From contig NZ_QZVT01000006.1 of the NCBI RefSeq assembly GCF_003602275.1, positions 232,331 to 296,330 of the forward strand: DNA of 64,000 nt, read 5' to 3'. This document shows, one piece after another, positions 44,633 through 54,153 of this stretch (position 1 is its first letter; each line of letters starts with the position of its first letter). The translations under genes were made by a program, and so were the position numbers. Below the pieces are notes generated by a model, which ran no database searches, was not told the origin of the DNA, and was given only the letters and a program-made list of their open reading frames with translations. Source of the DNA: Arthrobacter cheniae (GTDB lineage Bacteria > Actinomycetota > Actinomycetes > Actinomycetales > Micrococcaceae).

Positions 44633-46027
44633 CTAGGCGAAGTCGGTTTTGTTGATGAGGCCGTGGACGCCCACGGTCCTGTCCACGACCTGGGATACTG
44701 CGAAGTCCGCGGCGGCGGAAAGATAGGCGTACGCGATGGCGCGGTCCATCCCTCGATCATTCTGGAGGAAGTCCAGGGCATTGATGATGGCCCGCCGCAT
44801 GGCCACGTTCAGGTCCCCGGTGACTCCTCCCCCAGCGAGACCGTCCGGATCGGAGAGCCCGATCGGTATCCATGCGTCCTTCGTCTCGCCGAAGGGGTAC
44901 GTATAGGCAACCGAAGGAGCATCTCCTGATCCGGGCTTGCACACGGTGAGCCGGAACGTGCCGCGTAGTGAACCTTCCATTGCAGTCAGAGCGACTTCGC
45001 CGTCACCCATGCCCATATGCGGGTCACCCACGTAGAACAGCGCCCCGTCTGCCTTCACTGGTAGGTAGAAAGTGGATCCGGGGCCCAGGTGGCGGATGTC
45101 GATATTGCCTCCGCCGAGCGTGGGCGGTACAGAATTGGCTTCCGGTGATGTCAGTCCATCGGACTCGGCGAACGCGACACCCATCATTCCCAGGAAGGGA
45201 CGTAGGGCGAACCTCACTTTCATGTCGCCACTGGTCATCACTGCCTTGCCGTCTTCGATGGCCGTGAACACCGAAACGTTCCCGTAGTCCGAGGGGATAC
45301 CTGATGCCCTGTTGTCAGTAGTGACGGGAGGCATCACTTCCTCGAGGGTGATGCCCGCCGGTGGTAGGACGTCCGGTTGCACGGCAAGGCCACCTTTGCC
45401 GTGCCTGCTGGATACCACGCCGTATGGCACGCGTGGAATTGCTTCGAGGGTCTCGATCTTCAGGACATCACCTGGTTCCGCTCCCTCGACTGCTACCGGG
45501 CCGGTGACGATATGGGGGCCGTCCTTGTCGAAGTTCCTGGGCGTCCTGTTGTACTCGGCCGCGATGCTCACGGCGTCCTGGAGGATGCTGCTTTCCGGCA
45601 CACCGAGCCCACCGAAGTACTCGAGCGGGTTTCGTCCCTGGTCTTCGAGGATCCCCTCGTGGGACAACGCATCGATCGTGACGGTCTGCCCTGAGGGGAT
45701 CGACAGCACCGGAGTGGCATGCACCGTAGGTACATACCCCCACAGGACGTCCTCCGGGGTCGACGCCAGGTACGCGTCGCCGGAGATGGTTCCACTGTTG
45801 GGTTGAAGGATCTCCCCGAACCCGCCCGACGGCGTGCTCCCCGCGGCCCCTGACGCGGTCCCCGCAGCTGAGGCGGTCCCCGAACCGCCGGGCGCCGCCG
45901 CCTGCGTACTGGTGCACCCCGTCGCCGCCGTCAGCGTCCCGAACGCCGCGACAACCCCCATGAACCTGCGCCTGCCAAGACCACTGACCAGGGTCTCCGC
46001 TGCATCCCGACCGAAATTGTCACTCAC
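44633..46027 (-). CDS. Tat-exported acetamidase/formamidase-like lipoprotein
   Basis: A 464-residue protein. The N-terminus has a twin-arginine motif RRRFMG and a lipobox-like TAATGC, followed by a long Ala/Gly/Ser linker, so it should be exported folded and anchored. The rest is the FmdA/AmdA beta-rich fold (VTGPVAVEGAEPGDVLKIETL, HMGMGDGEVALTAMEGSL). Start GTG 46025-46027 has GGAGGAG seven bases upstream. These enzymes usually act in the cytoplasm on formamide/acetamide; an extracytoplasmic form is less common. Confidence 0.85.
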   Translation of the reverse strand: MSDNFGRDAAETLVSGLGRRRFMGVVAAFGTLTAATGCTSTQAAAPGGSGTASAAGTASGAAGSTPSGGFGEILQPNSGTISGDAYLASTPEDVLWGYVPTVHATPVLSIPSGQTVTIDALSHEGILEDQGRNPLEYFGGLGVPESSILQDAVSIAAEYNRTPRNFDKDGPHIVTGPVAVEGAEPGDVLKIETLEAIPRVPYGVVSSRHGKGGLAVQPDVLPPAGITLEEVMPPVTTDNRASGIPSDYGNVSVFTAIEDGKAVMTSGDMKVRFALRPFLGMMGVAFAESDGLTSPEANSVPPTLGGGNIDIRHLGPGSTFYLPVKADGALFYVGDPHMGMGDGEVALTAMEGSLRGTFRLTVCKPGSGDAPSVAYTYPFGETKDAWIPIGLSDPDGLAGGGVTGDLNVAMRRAIINALDFLQNDRGMDRAIAYAYLSAAADFAVSQVVDRTVGVHGLINKTDFA

Positions 46028-46220
46028 GATGATCTCCTCCACGCGCGTTGAAGAGTCGACCGTACCGAGTGCTCATTTCCTGAGGATTTCGGCCAGAAGT
46101 CCGAAAGGACCCAAGCGGTGAAGCCCTCGGTGTTGTGGGAGCCTCGAGCAGAGTGGCCGGACTGATGGACCGGGCTGCAATCACAGCTGCAGTCGGTGCA
46201 TCACCCTTCCACCGTTTCCT

Positions 46221-46955
46221 TCACCGGGACGATGGCGAGTCGGCCATGACGCGTGGGGTTATAGCTGCAGCGATGCTTACCGCGGCCTGACCACAGACCG
46301 CCGAGAAACATTCACAGAAGGTTATTCGAGTCCACAGATCACCGGTAACCGCCGTGACAACATCGGATCCATGCCTCGCAGTCGGATATCTACTGTCAGG
46401 CACAATTCTTGGGACTTCCGTCCCTCTGTCCAGGCGTTCATGCGCTTCTACGAATGAGCGAATGAGGATCTCTGCATCTGCGTCAGTCCACCGGAGGTCC
46501 GGCTGGGCGTCGTCCACCTGGAAGTCGAGCCCCGCGTACTTGTTCGTCTCAACTTCCACGTCGTAGTCGGTTCGACTGGAGGGGGGCTCCAGGCCAAGTT
46601 GTGTCCTAGCGTCGGGGTCCTCAAATCTCCAGGCACAAACTGATGACTCTGCATTGGACGCAGCGTCGGGTGTGTCGACGAAAACAGCCGCACCGAATTC
46701 ACCGACACCTGCCGCATTGGCTATCAGCTCGCCGAAGATATCGCTGCACAGGGTGGGAAACGGTCCGTCGGACGAGACGTACTCGACCGACGGCGATGTC
46801 GTTTGTGCTGCGGCAGTGGCTGGGAGCGGGACCTGGATCGAGTCGGACGTGGCTATCGGCGAGGTGTCCGGGTTCACCCCGGGTCCGCTGGAGCATCCCG
46901 CTAAAGCCACGGCGACCAACGTTGCTGGAAGGAGATGCCGTGCGGTTGCGAACAT
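46221..46955 (-). CDS. DUF3558-like lipoprotein
   Basis: A 244-residue lipoprotein: signal peptide ending in lipobox LAGC, then a Ser/Thr-rich linker and a domain with paired cysteines (PTLCSDIFGEL, SSVCAWRF) as in DUF3558 proteins of actinobacteria. ATG 46953-46955 is preferred, but GTG two codons upstream is possible. The last ~25 residues (FSAVCGQAAVSIAAA) look odd for this family. Confidence 0.65.
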   Translation of the reverse strand: MFATARHLLPATLVAVALAGCSSGPGVNPDTSPIATSDSIQVPLPATAAAQTTSPSVEYVSSDGPFPTLCSDIFGELIANAAGVGEFGAAVFVDTPDAASNAESSVCAWRFEDPDARTQLGLEPPSSRTDYDVEVETNKYAGLDFQVDDAQPDLRWTDADAEILIRSFVEAHERLDRGTEVPRIVPDSRYPTARHGSDVVTAVTGDLWTRITFCECFSAVCGQAAVSIAAAITPRVMADSPSSR

Positions 46956-47145
46956 ACCCACAGAACGTTCCAAGGTCCCCCACCTCCGCTGATGTCCCAG
47001 ATAGTACACCTACCCCATTGGGGACTCTGCAGCTTCCAGCGTCGGGCGGCGCACCTCCAGGTGGCATGCGCCTGAACGACCCCCGGCAGGACCGCGGCGA
47101 AGCGTGCGGCCTCAGCGTGAAGGTCCGCTACGCACTTACTGCCGT

Positions 47146-48279
47146 CTAATCGACGCCCGGCTCCTCGACCTCACCGAGGTACTGGATGGTCAGAACCGGA
47201 CTGTCCGTCCCGTCGGTCCCGGCGACCAGTGCGACGTAGACCTGCTCTCCCTCGAAACCGGATGCGACGTAGTCGTAGCTCTTCCAGGCAGGGTGTTCGG
47301 CGGCGCCGTGCCAGGCGATGTGCAGCAGCAGGTCCACCCACCCGGTATCAGCCGGCAGGCCCGTGAACCCCAGGGAGTCGATAACGGTCTTCTCGACGGC
47401 TACCGGGCACAGGAAGTACCTGCTGGAGGCGTAGGGGCTGATGTCTACCAGGGTCCCGTCCTCCAGCGCCTGGCGCCGATGCGCTCCCGCGTACTTCTCC
47501 GGCACCTCGCTGGTGACCTGATGCTCCAGCAGGTCGACCTGTTCGGTCGTGGGCATCCCTTCCGGATACAGGTACGCGTTCACGCGCGACGCCGGGTCGT
47601 AGGGTACGAACCATGCCGGCGCCTCAGGATCCTGACCGTCCGGGGCAGAAAAGTATGTCTCCTCCAGCACTGTGCCGTCGCCAAGCAGACCGATGGTCAT
47701 CCGGTCGAGGTTCACTGCGCCCAGGTTCGTGTCGTATTCGGCGTCGGCGTGCCGAATACCCTTCCTGGCGAAGCAATAGGCAGCAAGTTCATGGGCGAAG
47801 GTGCGGGGGCTGTCCCATCCGAGTTCGAACTCCGCGGCCACCTCGGCCGCTACGACCGCGAATCGCTGCATGAAGTCAGCTGTGTAATGGCGCCGGTACG
47901 CCGAGGGCAGCATGGACACCACGTTCGCCCCGGCCGAGGTGATGTACCCCTGCACGTCCGTGCCGGCGGCCTCGATCGTGCGCAGGGCGAAGATGTCGTC
48001 GAAGATCCCGGACAGGACGATGGGTACCGACTGCCGTAGCGCTCCGCGGAGGAGTTGCGCGAGTACCAAAGCTTTCAGGCGGTCCTCGGGTGAGTCGTAG
48101 TTCGACGCCGGCAGCTGGCCGTCCTCGTCGAGCTGCATCCGGCCGATGCACGCGCCCTGCAGTTCGGGGCCGCCGAAGTAGCCGAACAGGCTCAGATCGA
48201 TACCCTCGAGCTTCCGGCCCTCGTTGATCAGCTCGATCTGCTGGGGCGTCAGGTTCTGCGGGTCGATACTCGGCGTCAC
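47146..48279 (-). CDS. unknown 377-residue protein
   Basis: No family recognised. Soluble, acidic, with an N-terminal SLFGYFGGPELQGACIG, a central helical part (SAYRRHYTADFMQRFAVVA) and aromatic-rich C-terminal half (YASSRYFLCPVAVEKTVID). No signal peptide or membrane helix. Good coding character (GC-rich third positions) and isolated on the minus strand. Confidence 0.7.
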   Translation of the reverse strand: MTPSIDPQNLTPQQIELINEGRKLEGIDLSLFGYFGGPELQGACIGRMQLDEDGQLPASNYDSPEDRLKALVLAQLLRGALRQSVPIVLSGIFDDIFALRTIEAAGTDVQGYITSAGANVVSMLPSAYRRHYTADFMQRFAVVAAEVAAEFELGWDSPRTFAHELAAYCFARKGIRHADAEYDTNLGAVNLDRMTIGLLGDGTVLEETYFSAPDGQDPEAPAWFVPYDPASRVNAYLYPEGMPTTEQVDLLEHQVTSEVPEKYAGAHRRQALEDGTLVDISPYASSRYFLCPVAVEKTVIDSLGFTGLPADTGWVDLLLHIAWHGAAEHPAWKSYDYVASGFEGEQVYVALVAGTDGTDSPVLTIQYLGEVEEPGVD

Positions 48280-48401
48280 TGTGCTCCTTGATCTGCGGTG
48301 GCGCCAGACTAACAGCCGGGACCCATCATGGTGCGCGCGTTGATTCGGCTATCACCTGATACTGGGGAGGGTGTCCGGTGCGGGAAGCCGAGGAGCCAAG
48401 A

Positions 48402-49157
48402 TTAGTAGTTGAAGTGCGTGGTCACGGGGGCTGGTTGTCCGATGGATGCCAGAATGCTAGCGGCGAGGTCACGCAGTTTCATGTTCCGGGTCGATGACGC
48501 CGAGCGCAGGATGTCCATAGCCTGGTCGTGGCTGCACCGGTTCTGCGCCATGATCGCCCCGGCGGCCAGGTCGATAGTGGTGCGTGAGGTCATCGCTGCT
48601 TCAAGGTTCCTCGTGGCGTCGGTGAGTATCGCGATGCGCACTGCCAGGCGCAGCGACTTCGAGGCGTCCCGGGCGATACCTTCCGCAACAGAGATTCCCT
48701 TCTCATCGAAGGCGTCCGGTTCCGTGGAGTAGAAGTCCAGGCCGGCACTTGCGCCGTCGTCGAGCCGGACAGGGATTCCCAGCGCAGAGCGAATACTGAA
48801 TGAGGCGATAGCCCGGCGGTACTCGGGAAACTCGGACTCTGTGAGGAAGTCCCGGATGTGGACCGTGTAGTCCTCCCGGGCGGCGCGCAGGCAGGGCCCG
48901 TCATCGAAACCGTACTGGACCTCGTCCATCTGGCGGGCCCTCTCGCTGCTGCTGGCAACGGTGACTTTCGATCGGGGGCGAAGCAGAGTGATACCGCAGA
49001 ACACCTCACCGTGAGACCCGGAGAACGCCGAAGCCGCGATTTCTGTCAGCCCTGTCAGGAACTCCTTGACGTCCTGGCTATCCAGGACCACGTCCTGCAA
49101 CACGGCAGCAAGCGGTTCATCTTCGGTTTCCCGGCCAAGCTCTTGTTCATCAGGCAT
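48402..49157 (-). CDS. GAF-ANTAR domain regulator (second copy)
   Basis: A 251-residue regulator: GAF domain at ~35-185 (YGFDDGPCLRAAREDYTV, RSALGIPVRLDDGASAGLDFYS) and a C-terminal ANTAR domain (RTTIDLAAGAIMAQNRCSHDQAMDIL). Start ATG 49155-49157 gives MPDEQELGR; longer frames upstream are unsupported. The ligand is unknown. A second member of the same family is at 33071. Confidence 0.9.
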   Translation of the reverse strand: MPDEQELGRETEDEPLAAVLQDVVLDSQDVKEFLTGLTEIAASAFSGSHGEVFCGITLLRPRSKVTVASSSERARQMDEVQYGFDDGPCLRAAREDYTVHIRDFLTESEFPEYRRAIASFSIRSALGIPVRLDDGASAGLDFYSTEPDAFDEKGISVAEGIARDASKSLRLAVRIAILTDATRNLEAAMTSRTTIDLAAGAIMAQNRCSHDQAMDILRSASSTRNMKLRDLAASILASIGQPAPVTTHFNY

Positions 49158-49348
49158 AAACAGGCACCCTACATCAGGCCAGAACGACGAAGTTTCCCCG
49201 ACAGTCCCTTGAGATATTGCCTGGTCCTTGGTGGGCCGACACCGATAGCCACTAGGACGGCAGCGGGAGAGTACGCCGGCTCTCAGTGATGAAGTGGCTG
49301 CCAACGCCGCGCTTTTTGCCGAGGACGCGTGCAGCGGGTCGGTGAGGA

Positions 49349-49750
49349 CTAAGCCGGAGCTGCGAGTTGCCAGTTCACCCCGAAGCGATCCTGTACCCAG
49401 CCGAAGGGCCCGAAGCCGTAGTCACCGAGCGGCATGTGCTCGCGACCCTCAACTGCCAACGCAGTGAAGAGTCTCTGCTGCTCATCGATCGAGGGGCAGT
49501 CGATCCACAGGGAGATAGCAGGACTGAAGTTCCACTCATGAGTGATCGCACTGTCGCTGCAGCGGAACTTCTGGCCGGCCACTATGAACTCGGCAAGAAA
49601 GATCGTGCCCTCATCCCCGTAGTCACCGGGTCCGCGACGTTGCTCGAAAAGGATCTGGCCGTCGTCGAATAGTTCCACGTACATGGTCATTGCTTCAGCA
49701 GCGCTACTACCGGTGGCAGGTTGGAAGGTCAGAAATGGTGTCGCCTGCAT
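49349..49750 (-). CDS. VOC-superfamily PhnB-like protein
   Basis: A 133-residue protein of the PhnB/3-demethylubiquinone-methyltransferase-like VOC group (MQATPFLTFQPATGSSAAEAM, ITHEWNFSPAISLWIDC, GPFGWVQDRFGVNWQL). Stand-alone and probably a metalloenzyme or binding protein of unknown substrate. Confidence 0.85.
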   Translation of the reverse strand: MQATPFLTFQPATGSSAAEAMTMYVELFDDGQILFEQRRGPGDYGDEGTIFLAEFIVAGQKFRCSDSAITHEWNFSPAISLWIDCPSIDEQQRLFTALAVEGREHMPLGDYGFGPFGWVQDRFGVNWQLAAPA

Positions 49751-49780
49751 CGTCTTGGTCTCCGATCATCGAGATAGTGG

Positions 49781-49897
49781 TCAAATCATGTAGCTGGTGA
49801 GGTCAACCCCGGTACCGCCTGCGCCGTCGGAAACGATGGTTGCGCCATCGACGAGCACCGAGGTCGACGCAGCCTGGTCCGGGAGGCTCGGTAGCAT
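49781..49897 (-). CDS. 38-residue ORF coupled to the response-regulator gene
   Basis: From ATG 49895-49897 overlapping the response-regulator stop (TGATG), 38 codons to TGA 49781-49783. Sequence is protein-like (DQAASTSVLVDGATIVSDG, ending TGVDLTSYMI) with GC-rich third positions. The VLVDGATIV segment resembles the end of short-chain dehydrogenase-type proteins, so it may be a remnant rather than a functional peptide. Confidence 0.35.
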   Translation of the reverse strand: MLPSLPDQAASTSVLVDGATIVSDGAGGTGVDLTSYMI

Positions 49898-50553
49898 CAC
49901 GATTGGGCGGCGTCGTGCACGAGTATGGCGATCTGCACCCGGCTGGTGACGTCCAGTTTGGTGAACAGGCGTGAGACGTGGGCTTTGACTGTCGCCTCGC
50001 TCATGAACAGGGTCGCAGCCACCTCGGCATTGGAGGCACCGGCCCCGATCGCGGCGGCAACCTCACGTTCTCGCTCGGTGAGCAGGGTAAGCCGATGCGC
50101 GGCCATCCGGTGGCGTTCTGACGCCGCGGCGTCGTTGAAGTGGGAGAGCAGCGTACGGGTGACGGACGGTGAAAGGATCGCCTCGCCGGAGGCGACGAGG
50201 CGCACGGCATTGATGATGTCGGCGGGCGGAGTGTCCTTGACCAGGAACCCGCTTGCCCCGGCCCGAAGCGCGTTCATCACCTGCTCGTCGGCTTGGAAGG
50301 TGGTCAGCACGATCACCTGCGGCGGTGGGTCGAGCCGGCGCAACTCGGCCGTGGCGGTAATACCGTCCATCTCGGCCATACGGATATCCATCAGCACCAC
50401 ATGGGGCCGGTGCTCGCGCACCGCCGCCGCGGCGCGGACGCCGTCGTCCGCTTCACCTACGACCTGAACATCCTCGGCCGACGACAGAATCATCCGCAAT
50501 CCAGCACGCACCAGCGGGTCGTCGTCGACCAGAAGTACCTTCACCGTCACCAT
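49897..50553 (-). CDS. NarL/LuxR-type response regulator
   Basis: A 218-residue regulator. Receiver domain with phospho-acceptor Asp in HVVLMDIRMAEMDG and the acidic pair VDDDPLV; LuxR-type HTH in the last 65 residues (LTEREREVAAAIGAGASNAEVA and SEATVKAHVSRLFTKLDV). It overlaps the sensor kinase gene by seven bases. Confidence 0.94.
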   Translation of the reverse strand: MVTVKVLLVDDDPLVRAGLRMILSSAEDVQVVGEADDGVRAAAAVREHRPHVVLMDIRMAEMDGITATAELRRLDPPPQVIVLTTFQADEQVMNALRAGASGFLVKDTPPADIINAVRLVASGEAILSPSVTRTLLSHFNDAAASERHRMAAHRLTLLTEREREVAAAIGAGASNAEVAATLFMSEATVKAHVSRLFTKLDVTSRVQIAILVHDAAQS

Positions 50554-51782
50554 CGCAGCTCGGCGTCCACCACGAAGTCCCCTGAGCCGTCGGGGCCGTG
50601 CACGAGGGTGCCGCCGGCCAGTGCGACTCGTTCCTGAAGCCCGAGCAGACCGGCACCCGCACCTGGCAGTACCGGTCCGGCGTGGGCGTGGAGCGGCTCG
50701 CGGTTGCGGATGCTCACATGCAGGCCGGCACCAGGTGCACCGGTGACCCGCACCGTCGTGGCAGTGCCATTGGCGTGCTTGCCGATGTTGGTGAGTGACT
50801 CCTGCACGATACGAAAGGCATCGCGTCCCAGTCCGCTCGGGGCCATCTCGGGGTGTTCGACGTGCATCTGGAAGTCGATGTTCGCGCCGGCTCGGCGGGA
50901 TTCCTCGACGAGGCGCCGTATGTCGGACAGGGTCGGCTGTGGAGCGGGTGGCCCCGACTGCTGGCCGGGTTCTTCCCGGAGCAGTCCAATGACATCGCGT
51001 AACTCCTCGAGCGCCTGGCGGGCGGTGGAGCGCAACAACTCGGCGGTCTCGCGGATCTTCGCCGGTGGCAGGTCGGGCCGGACCTCCAGCGCACCAGCGT
51101 GCAATGCCAGCAGGGAGATGCGGTGGGCGAGTACGTCGTGCATCTCTCTAGCGATCCGGGTGCGTTCCGCCATTCGCGCGGTGTCTTCATGCAGACGCTG
51201 ATCGGCTTCCGCCCGCAAGGCACGCTCCTGCAGGGTGAGGAGAAGCTGCCGTCGGGCCCGGATGAACATGCCCCACGCGGTAACTGCGAGGGCCAGTGGA
51301 GTGACCTGCAAGAACACCGTCAGGGGGTCGGTGGTAGGGCTGTAGGCGGCGAAGAGCAGAAGGGACGGGATCCACAGCACAACAACGAGAAGCGACGACC
51401 GGACCGGGCGATGCACCGCGAGGGAGGACAACGCCAGGAGCCCTGCTGGCGTTGCAGAACTCGAGAACGTCCCCAACAGGAGACAGATGAGCGCGACGGC
51501 GAGCGCCCAACGCCGCCGCCACCACAATGAGACGCAGGCCAGCGCTCCACAGGAAACGTCGACGGCAACCTGCATCGCTGACAACGTCACGGCGCTGTCG
51601 CGCAGATCCGGGCTCAAGAAGAGCGCCCCCAGCACGGCGCCGACACAACAGGCGACGGCGTCGACGGCCCTGTCCCGGCCGGTCCGTACGCCGGTCGAGT
51701 CCAAGTGGGGCAGCGTGCTCGGGGCCAGCAGTGACGCCGGCCGCACGAGCTCGACCCACAAACGGGGCGGCGACTCGGACAT
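50547..51782 (-). CDS. NarL-type sensor histidine kinase
   Basis: A 411-residue kinase. Five hydrophobic segments lie in the first 190 residues; HisKA_3 dimerisation helix RIAREMHDVLAHRISLLALH holds the phospho-His; the ATPase domain is degenerate-typical (SLTNIGKHANGTATTVRV, GAGAGLLGLQERVALAGGTL). Partner of the regulator at 49897. The signal is unknown. Confidence 0.93.
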   Translation of the reverse strand: MSESPPRLWVELVRPASLLAPSTLPHLDSTGVRTGRDRAVDAVACCVGAVLGALFLSPDLRDSAVTLSAMQVAVDVSCGALACVSLWWRRRWALAVALICLLLGTFSSSATPAGLLALSSLAVHRPVRSSLLVVVLWIPSLLLFAAYSPTTDPLTVFLQVTPLALAVTAWGMFIRARRQLLLTLQERALRAEADQRLHEDTARMAERTRIAREMHDVLAHRISLLALHAGALEVRPDLPPAKIRETAELLRSTARQALEELRDVIGLLREEPGQQSGPPAPQPTLSDIRRLVEESRRAGANIDFQMHVEHPEMAPSGLGRDAFRIVQESLTNIGKHANGTATTVRVTGAPGAGLHVSIRNREPLHAHAGPVLPGAGAGLLGLQERVALAGGTLVHGPDGSGDFVVDAELRW

Positions 51783-52076
51783 GAGCCCACATTAGAGGCT
51801 CCTTGGCGGGAACAACAGCGACCAACGTCGATGCGACGGCGACGAAAGGCGGTACCAGCTGGGTCCATGAGCCGTCCTTTCGGACGAGGAGTCCTAGCCT
51901 GCCGGCCGATGTGCGGTGCCCTCCCCTTCAGCCACCGTTGAGCCATGAACACAACAGCTGGTCGAGGGCCGGCTACCTCAGCCGGCACAAAGGCGTTTCG
52001 AAACCGTGGACGGTGACCCAGCAACTCCCCGCGCCACATCGGCCGATCGAACAGAATCAATCAAAGGAACATGAAC

Positions 52077-52592
52077 ATGTCACTGCATGCCGCAACCCCA
52101 CGCCAGACCGACCGCCATCCCGGAGCCCCGATTTCCGGAATGGAGCGACCCACCGAGGCTGAGTTGCCTACCTTCCGCTTGCACATGATGCGTGGCGGCT
52201 ACCTCCTCATGGCAGTAGGCCTCATCATCGTCAAATGGCCACTCCTCCTCCAGGCCGCGTCGTTGCCCCTGATGGACGGCGTAGTCCTCTGCCTTTTGAC
52301 GGCCATGTCGCTCCTGGCACTCCTGGGCCTCAGATATCCCATCAAGATGCTGCCGATTCTCTTGTTCGAGGTGATCTGGAAAGTGCTCTGGCTGGGCCTC
52401 GTAGCCCTGCCCCACCTCATTGCCAACGACATGAATAAAGCCACTGCCGACATGCTCTTCAGCATTCTCTTCGTCTCCGCCATCCTGGTTGTCACTCCCT
52501 GGGACTACGTCTGGAAGCACTATGTGAAGGCACATGGAGACAGCTGGGGTCGAACCGCCTTGCGCCGCGGGTCGAGCCACTCGCCCAGGTAA
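52077..52592 (+). CDS. small integral membrane protein
   Basis: A 171-residue membrane protein with four hydrophobic segments (GGYLLMAVGLIIVKWPLLL, VVLCLLTAMSLLALLGL, LLFEVIWKVLWLGLVALPHL, ADMLFSILFVSAILVVTPWDY). Start ATG 52077 has AAAGGA eight bases upstream; the ATG at 52071 is too close to it. Divergent from the sensor kinase. No family recognised. Confidence 0.8.
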   Translation: MSLHAATPRQTDRHPGAPISGMERPTEAELPTFRLHMMRGGYLLMAVGLIIVKWPLLLQAASLPLMDGVVLCLLTAMSLLALLGLRYPIKMLPILLFEVIWKVLWLGLVALPHLIANDMNKATADMLFSILFVSAILVVTPWDYVWKHYVKAHGDSWGRTALRRGSSHSPR

Positions 52593-52634
52593 ATGAAGAG
52601 GCGCTTCCACTCAGCCCTTGTCGCCCGTCCTGGT

Positions 52635-53567
52635 TCAGGCTGGGATGACGATGACCTTCCCTGAGATGCGACCGGTGCTGGCCTCGGCATGGAGGGCGGG
52701 CAATTCCGCGAGCGGGATCCGGCGTGTCACCTCGACGGTGAGTGCGCCGTCGTCGACGAGGGACACCAGCTGAGCGAGCCGGTCACGGTTGGGCAGGACG
52801 AACACCGTCCGCGCTTGCACCCCTCTGGTGTCGTCGCCGGGCGTGGTCATGAACGCTGTGGTACTCACGACGATCCCGCCGTCGCGCACGGCGGCGACGT
52901 ACTCGGTGAATTGCTCCGGATCGATCGGTGCAAGGTTCAACAGCACGTCGACCTGCCCGTCGAGGGCGCCGAGCAGGTCCGTATCGGTGTGGTCGACGAT
53001 CTGGTCCGCGCCGGCTGCGCGGACGGCATCGATGCTGCGCGGGCTGGCCGTGGCGATGACGTGCACATCTGCTCTTTTGGCGAGTTGAATGGCGTATTTA
53101 CCTACGACGCCGCCGGCGCCGACGATCAGGACCCGCTGGCCCGCCTCGAGCTCGCCCTCGTCGAACAGCGCCTGCCATGCAGTCAGTGCTACAGAGGGCA
53201 GCGCCGCTGCATCGGCCAGCGGGATACTCGTCGGGGCTGGGACAACAGCGTTCGCCGGTGCTACGACGTACTCGGCTGCTCCGCCGTCGCGCTCCATCGG
53301 CAGGAAGGCGATCACCGGGGCGCCAATCGTGAGCCCATCCACGCCCGCGCCCACTGCGTCGATGGTGCCTGAGACGTCGTAGCCCGGCACGTGTGGCAGC
53401 TCGATCGGGATCGGAAGGAATCCGCCTCGCATGCCGTTGTCGGCCGCGTTGAACGCGGACGCCTCAATGCGCAGTCGTACCCGCCCGGCAGCCGGAGCGG
53501 GCTGCTCGATCTCGCCGTACTGGAGAACCTCGGGTCCGCCGATTTCCTGGAACTGAATTGCTTTCAT
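52635..53567 (-). CDS. zinc-independent NADP quinone oxidoreductase/alcohol-dehydrogenase-like protein
   Basis: A 310-residue MDR-family oxidoreductase (QFQEIGGPEVLQYGEIEQP opening, VLIVGAGGVVGKYAIQLAKRA nucleotide fold). No structural or catalytic zinc cysteines, as in quinone oxidoreductases. ATG 53565-53567 with GAAGGGAAAG. Divergent from a MarR gene with two copies of the same operator between them. Confidence 0.9.
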   Translation of the reverse strand: MKAIQFQEIGGPEVLQYGEIEQPAPAAGRVRLRIEASAFNAADNGMRGGFLPIPIELPHVPGYDVSGTIDAVGAGVDGLTIGAPVIAFLPMERDGGAAEYVVAPANAVVPAPTSIPLADAAALPSVALTAWQALFDEGELEAGQRVLIVGAGGVVGKYAIQLAKRADVHVIATASPRSIDAVRAAGADQIVDHTDTDLLGALDGQVDVLLNLAPIDPEQFTEYVAAVRDGGIVVSTTAFMTTPGDDTRGVQARTVFVLPNRDRLAQLVSLVDDGALTVEVTRRIPLAELPALHAEASTGRISGKVIVIPA

Positions 53568-53587
53568 GGTCTTTCCCTTCGTTAGGT

Positions 53588-53640
53588 GCTTCAAATTCGA
53601 AGCAGATAAGAAAAGCGTACACCACTTCAAGTTCGAAGCA
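53588..53640. promoter_or_regulatory. two MarR-type operators between oxidoreductase and MarR gene
   Basis: Two 17-base sites, GCTTCAAATTCGAAGCA (53588-53604) and ACTTCAAGTTCGAAGCA (53624-53640), each a near palindrome centred on TTCRAATTCGAA-like core, spaced 36 bases centre to centre. They lie between the divergent starts (53567 and 53659). Typical MarR autoregulation and control of the oxidoreductase. Confidence 0.75.
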
Positions 53641-53658
53641 ACCCCCTATGATTGAACG

Positions 53659-54153
53659 ATGACTGAACAGCCTGCTTCCCTGACGCCGACACAACTGAGC
53701 GCCTATTTCGCCCTGACGGAAGTAAGCAGCCTCCTGCGCCCCGCGGTGGAGAAACAGCTTCGAGATGTCGGCGCCCTGAGTTACGTCCAGTTCCAGCTCC
53801 TGGCACGCCTGGGCGACGCCGTCGACGGCCGCTCGCGTATGACCGACCTCGCCGACGGGGTGGTCTACAGCCGCAGCGGCCTGACCTACCAGGCCCAATC
53901 GCTCGAGGAGCGGGGTCTGATCACCCGCTCCCCCTCGCCCGACGATGAACGCAGCACCATCGTCGCCATCACCGCTGCAGGCAGGGCCGTACTCCAGGCG
54001 GTATTCCCCGGGCATATCGAAGCCGTCCGCGGACTGCTCTTCACCCCTCTCAGCGACGACGACGCCAGCGACCTTGCTCGCATCCTCGGTCGAGTCAGCG
54101 CCCACCTGCGAGCAGCTCCACCGCGCTCAGCGGCCCGCCGGCGGAAGACATGA
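53659..54153 (+). CDS. MarR-family transcriptional regulator
   Basis: A 164-residue winged-helix repressor (AYFALTEVSSLLRPAVEKQL, MTDLADGVVYSRSGLTYQAQ as recognition region and SPDDERSTIVAITAAGRAVL as wing). Divergent from the oxidoreductase at 53567. Probably senses a redox or phenolic ligand, by analogy. Confidence 0.92.
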   Translation: MTEQPASLTPTQLSAYFALTEVSSLLRPAVEKQLRDVGALSYVQFQLLARLGDAVDGRSRMTDLADGVVYSRSGLTYQAQSLEERGLITRSPSPDDERSTIVAITAAGRAVLQAVFPGHIEAVRGLLFTPLSDDDASDLARILGRVSAHLRAAPPRSAARRRKT

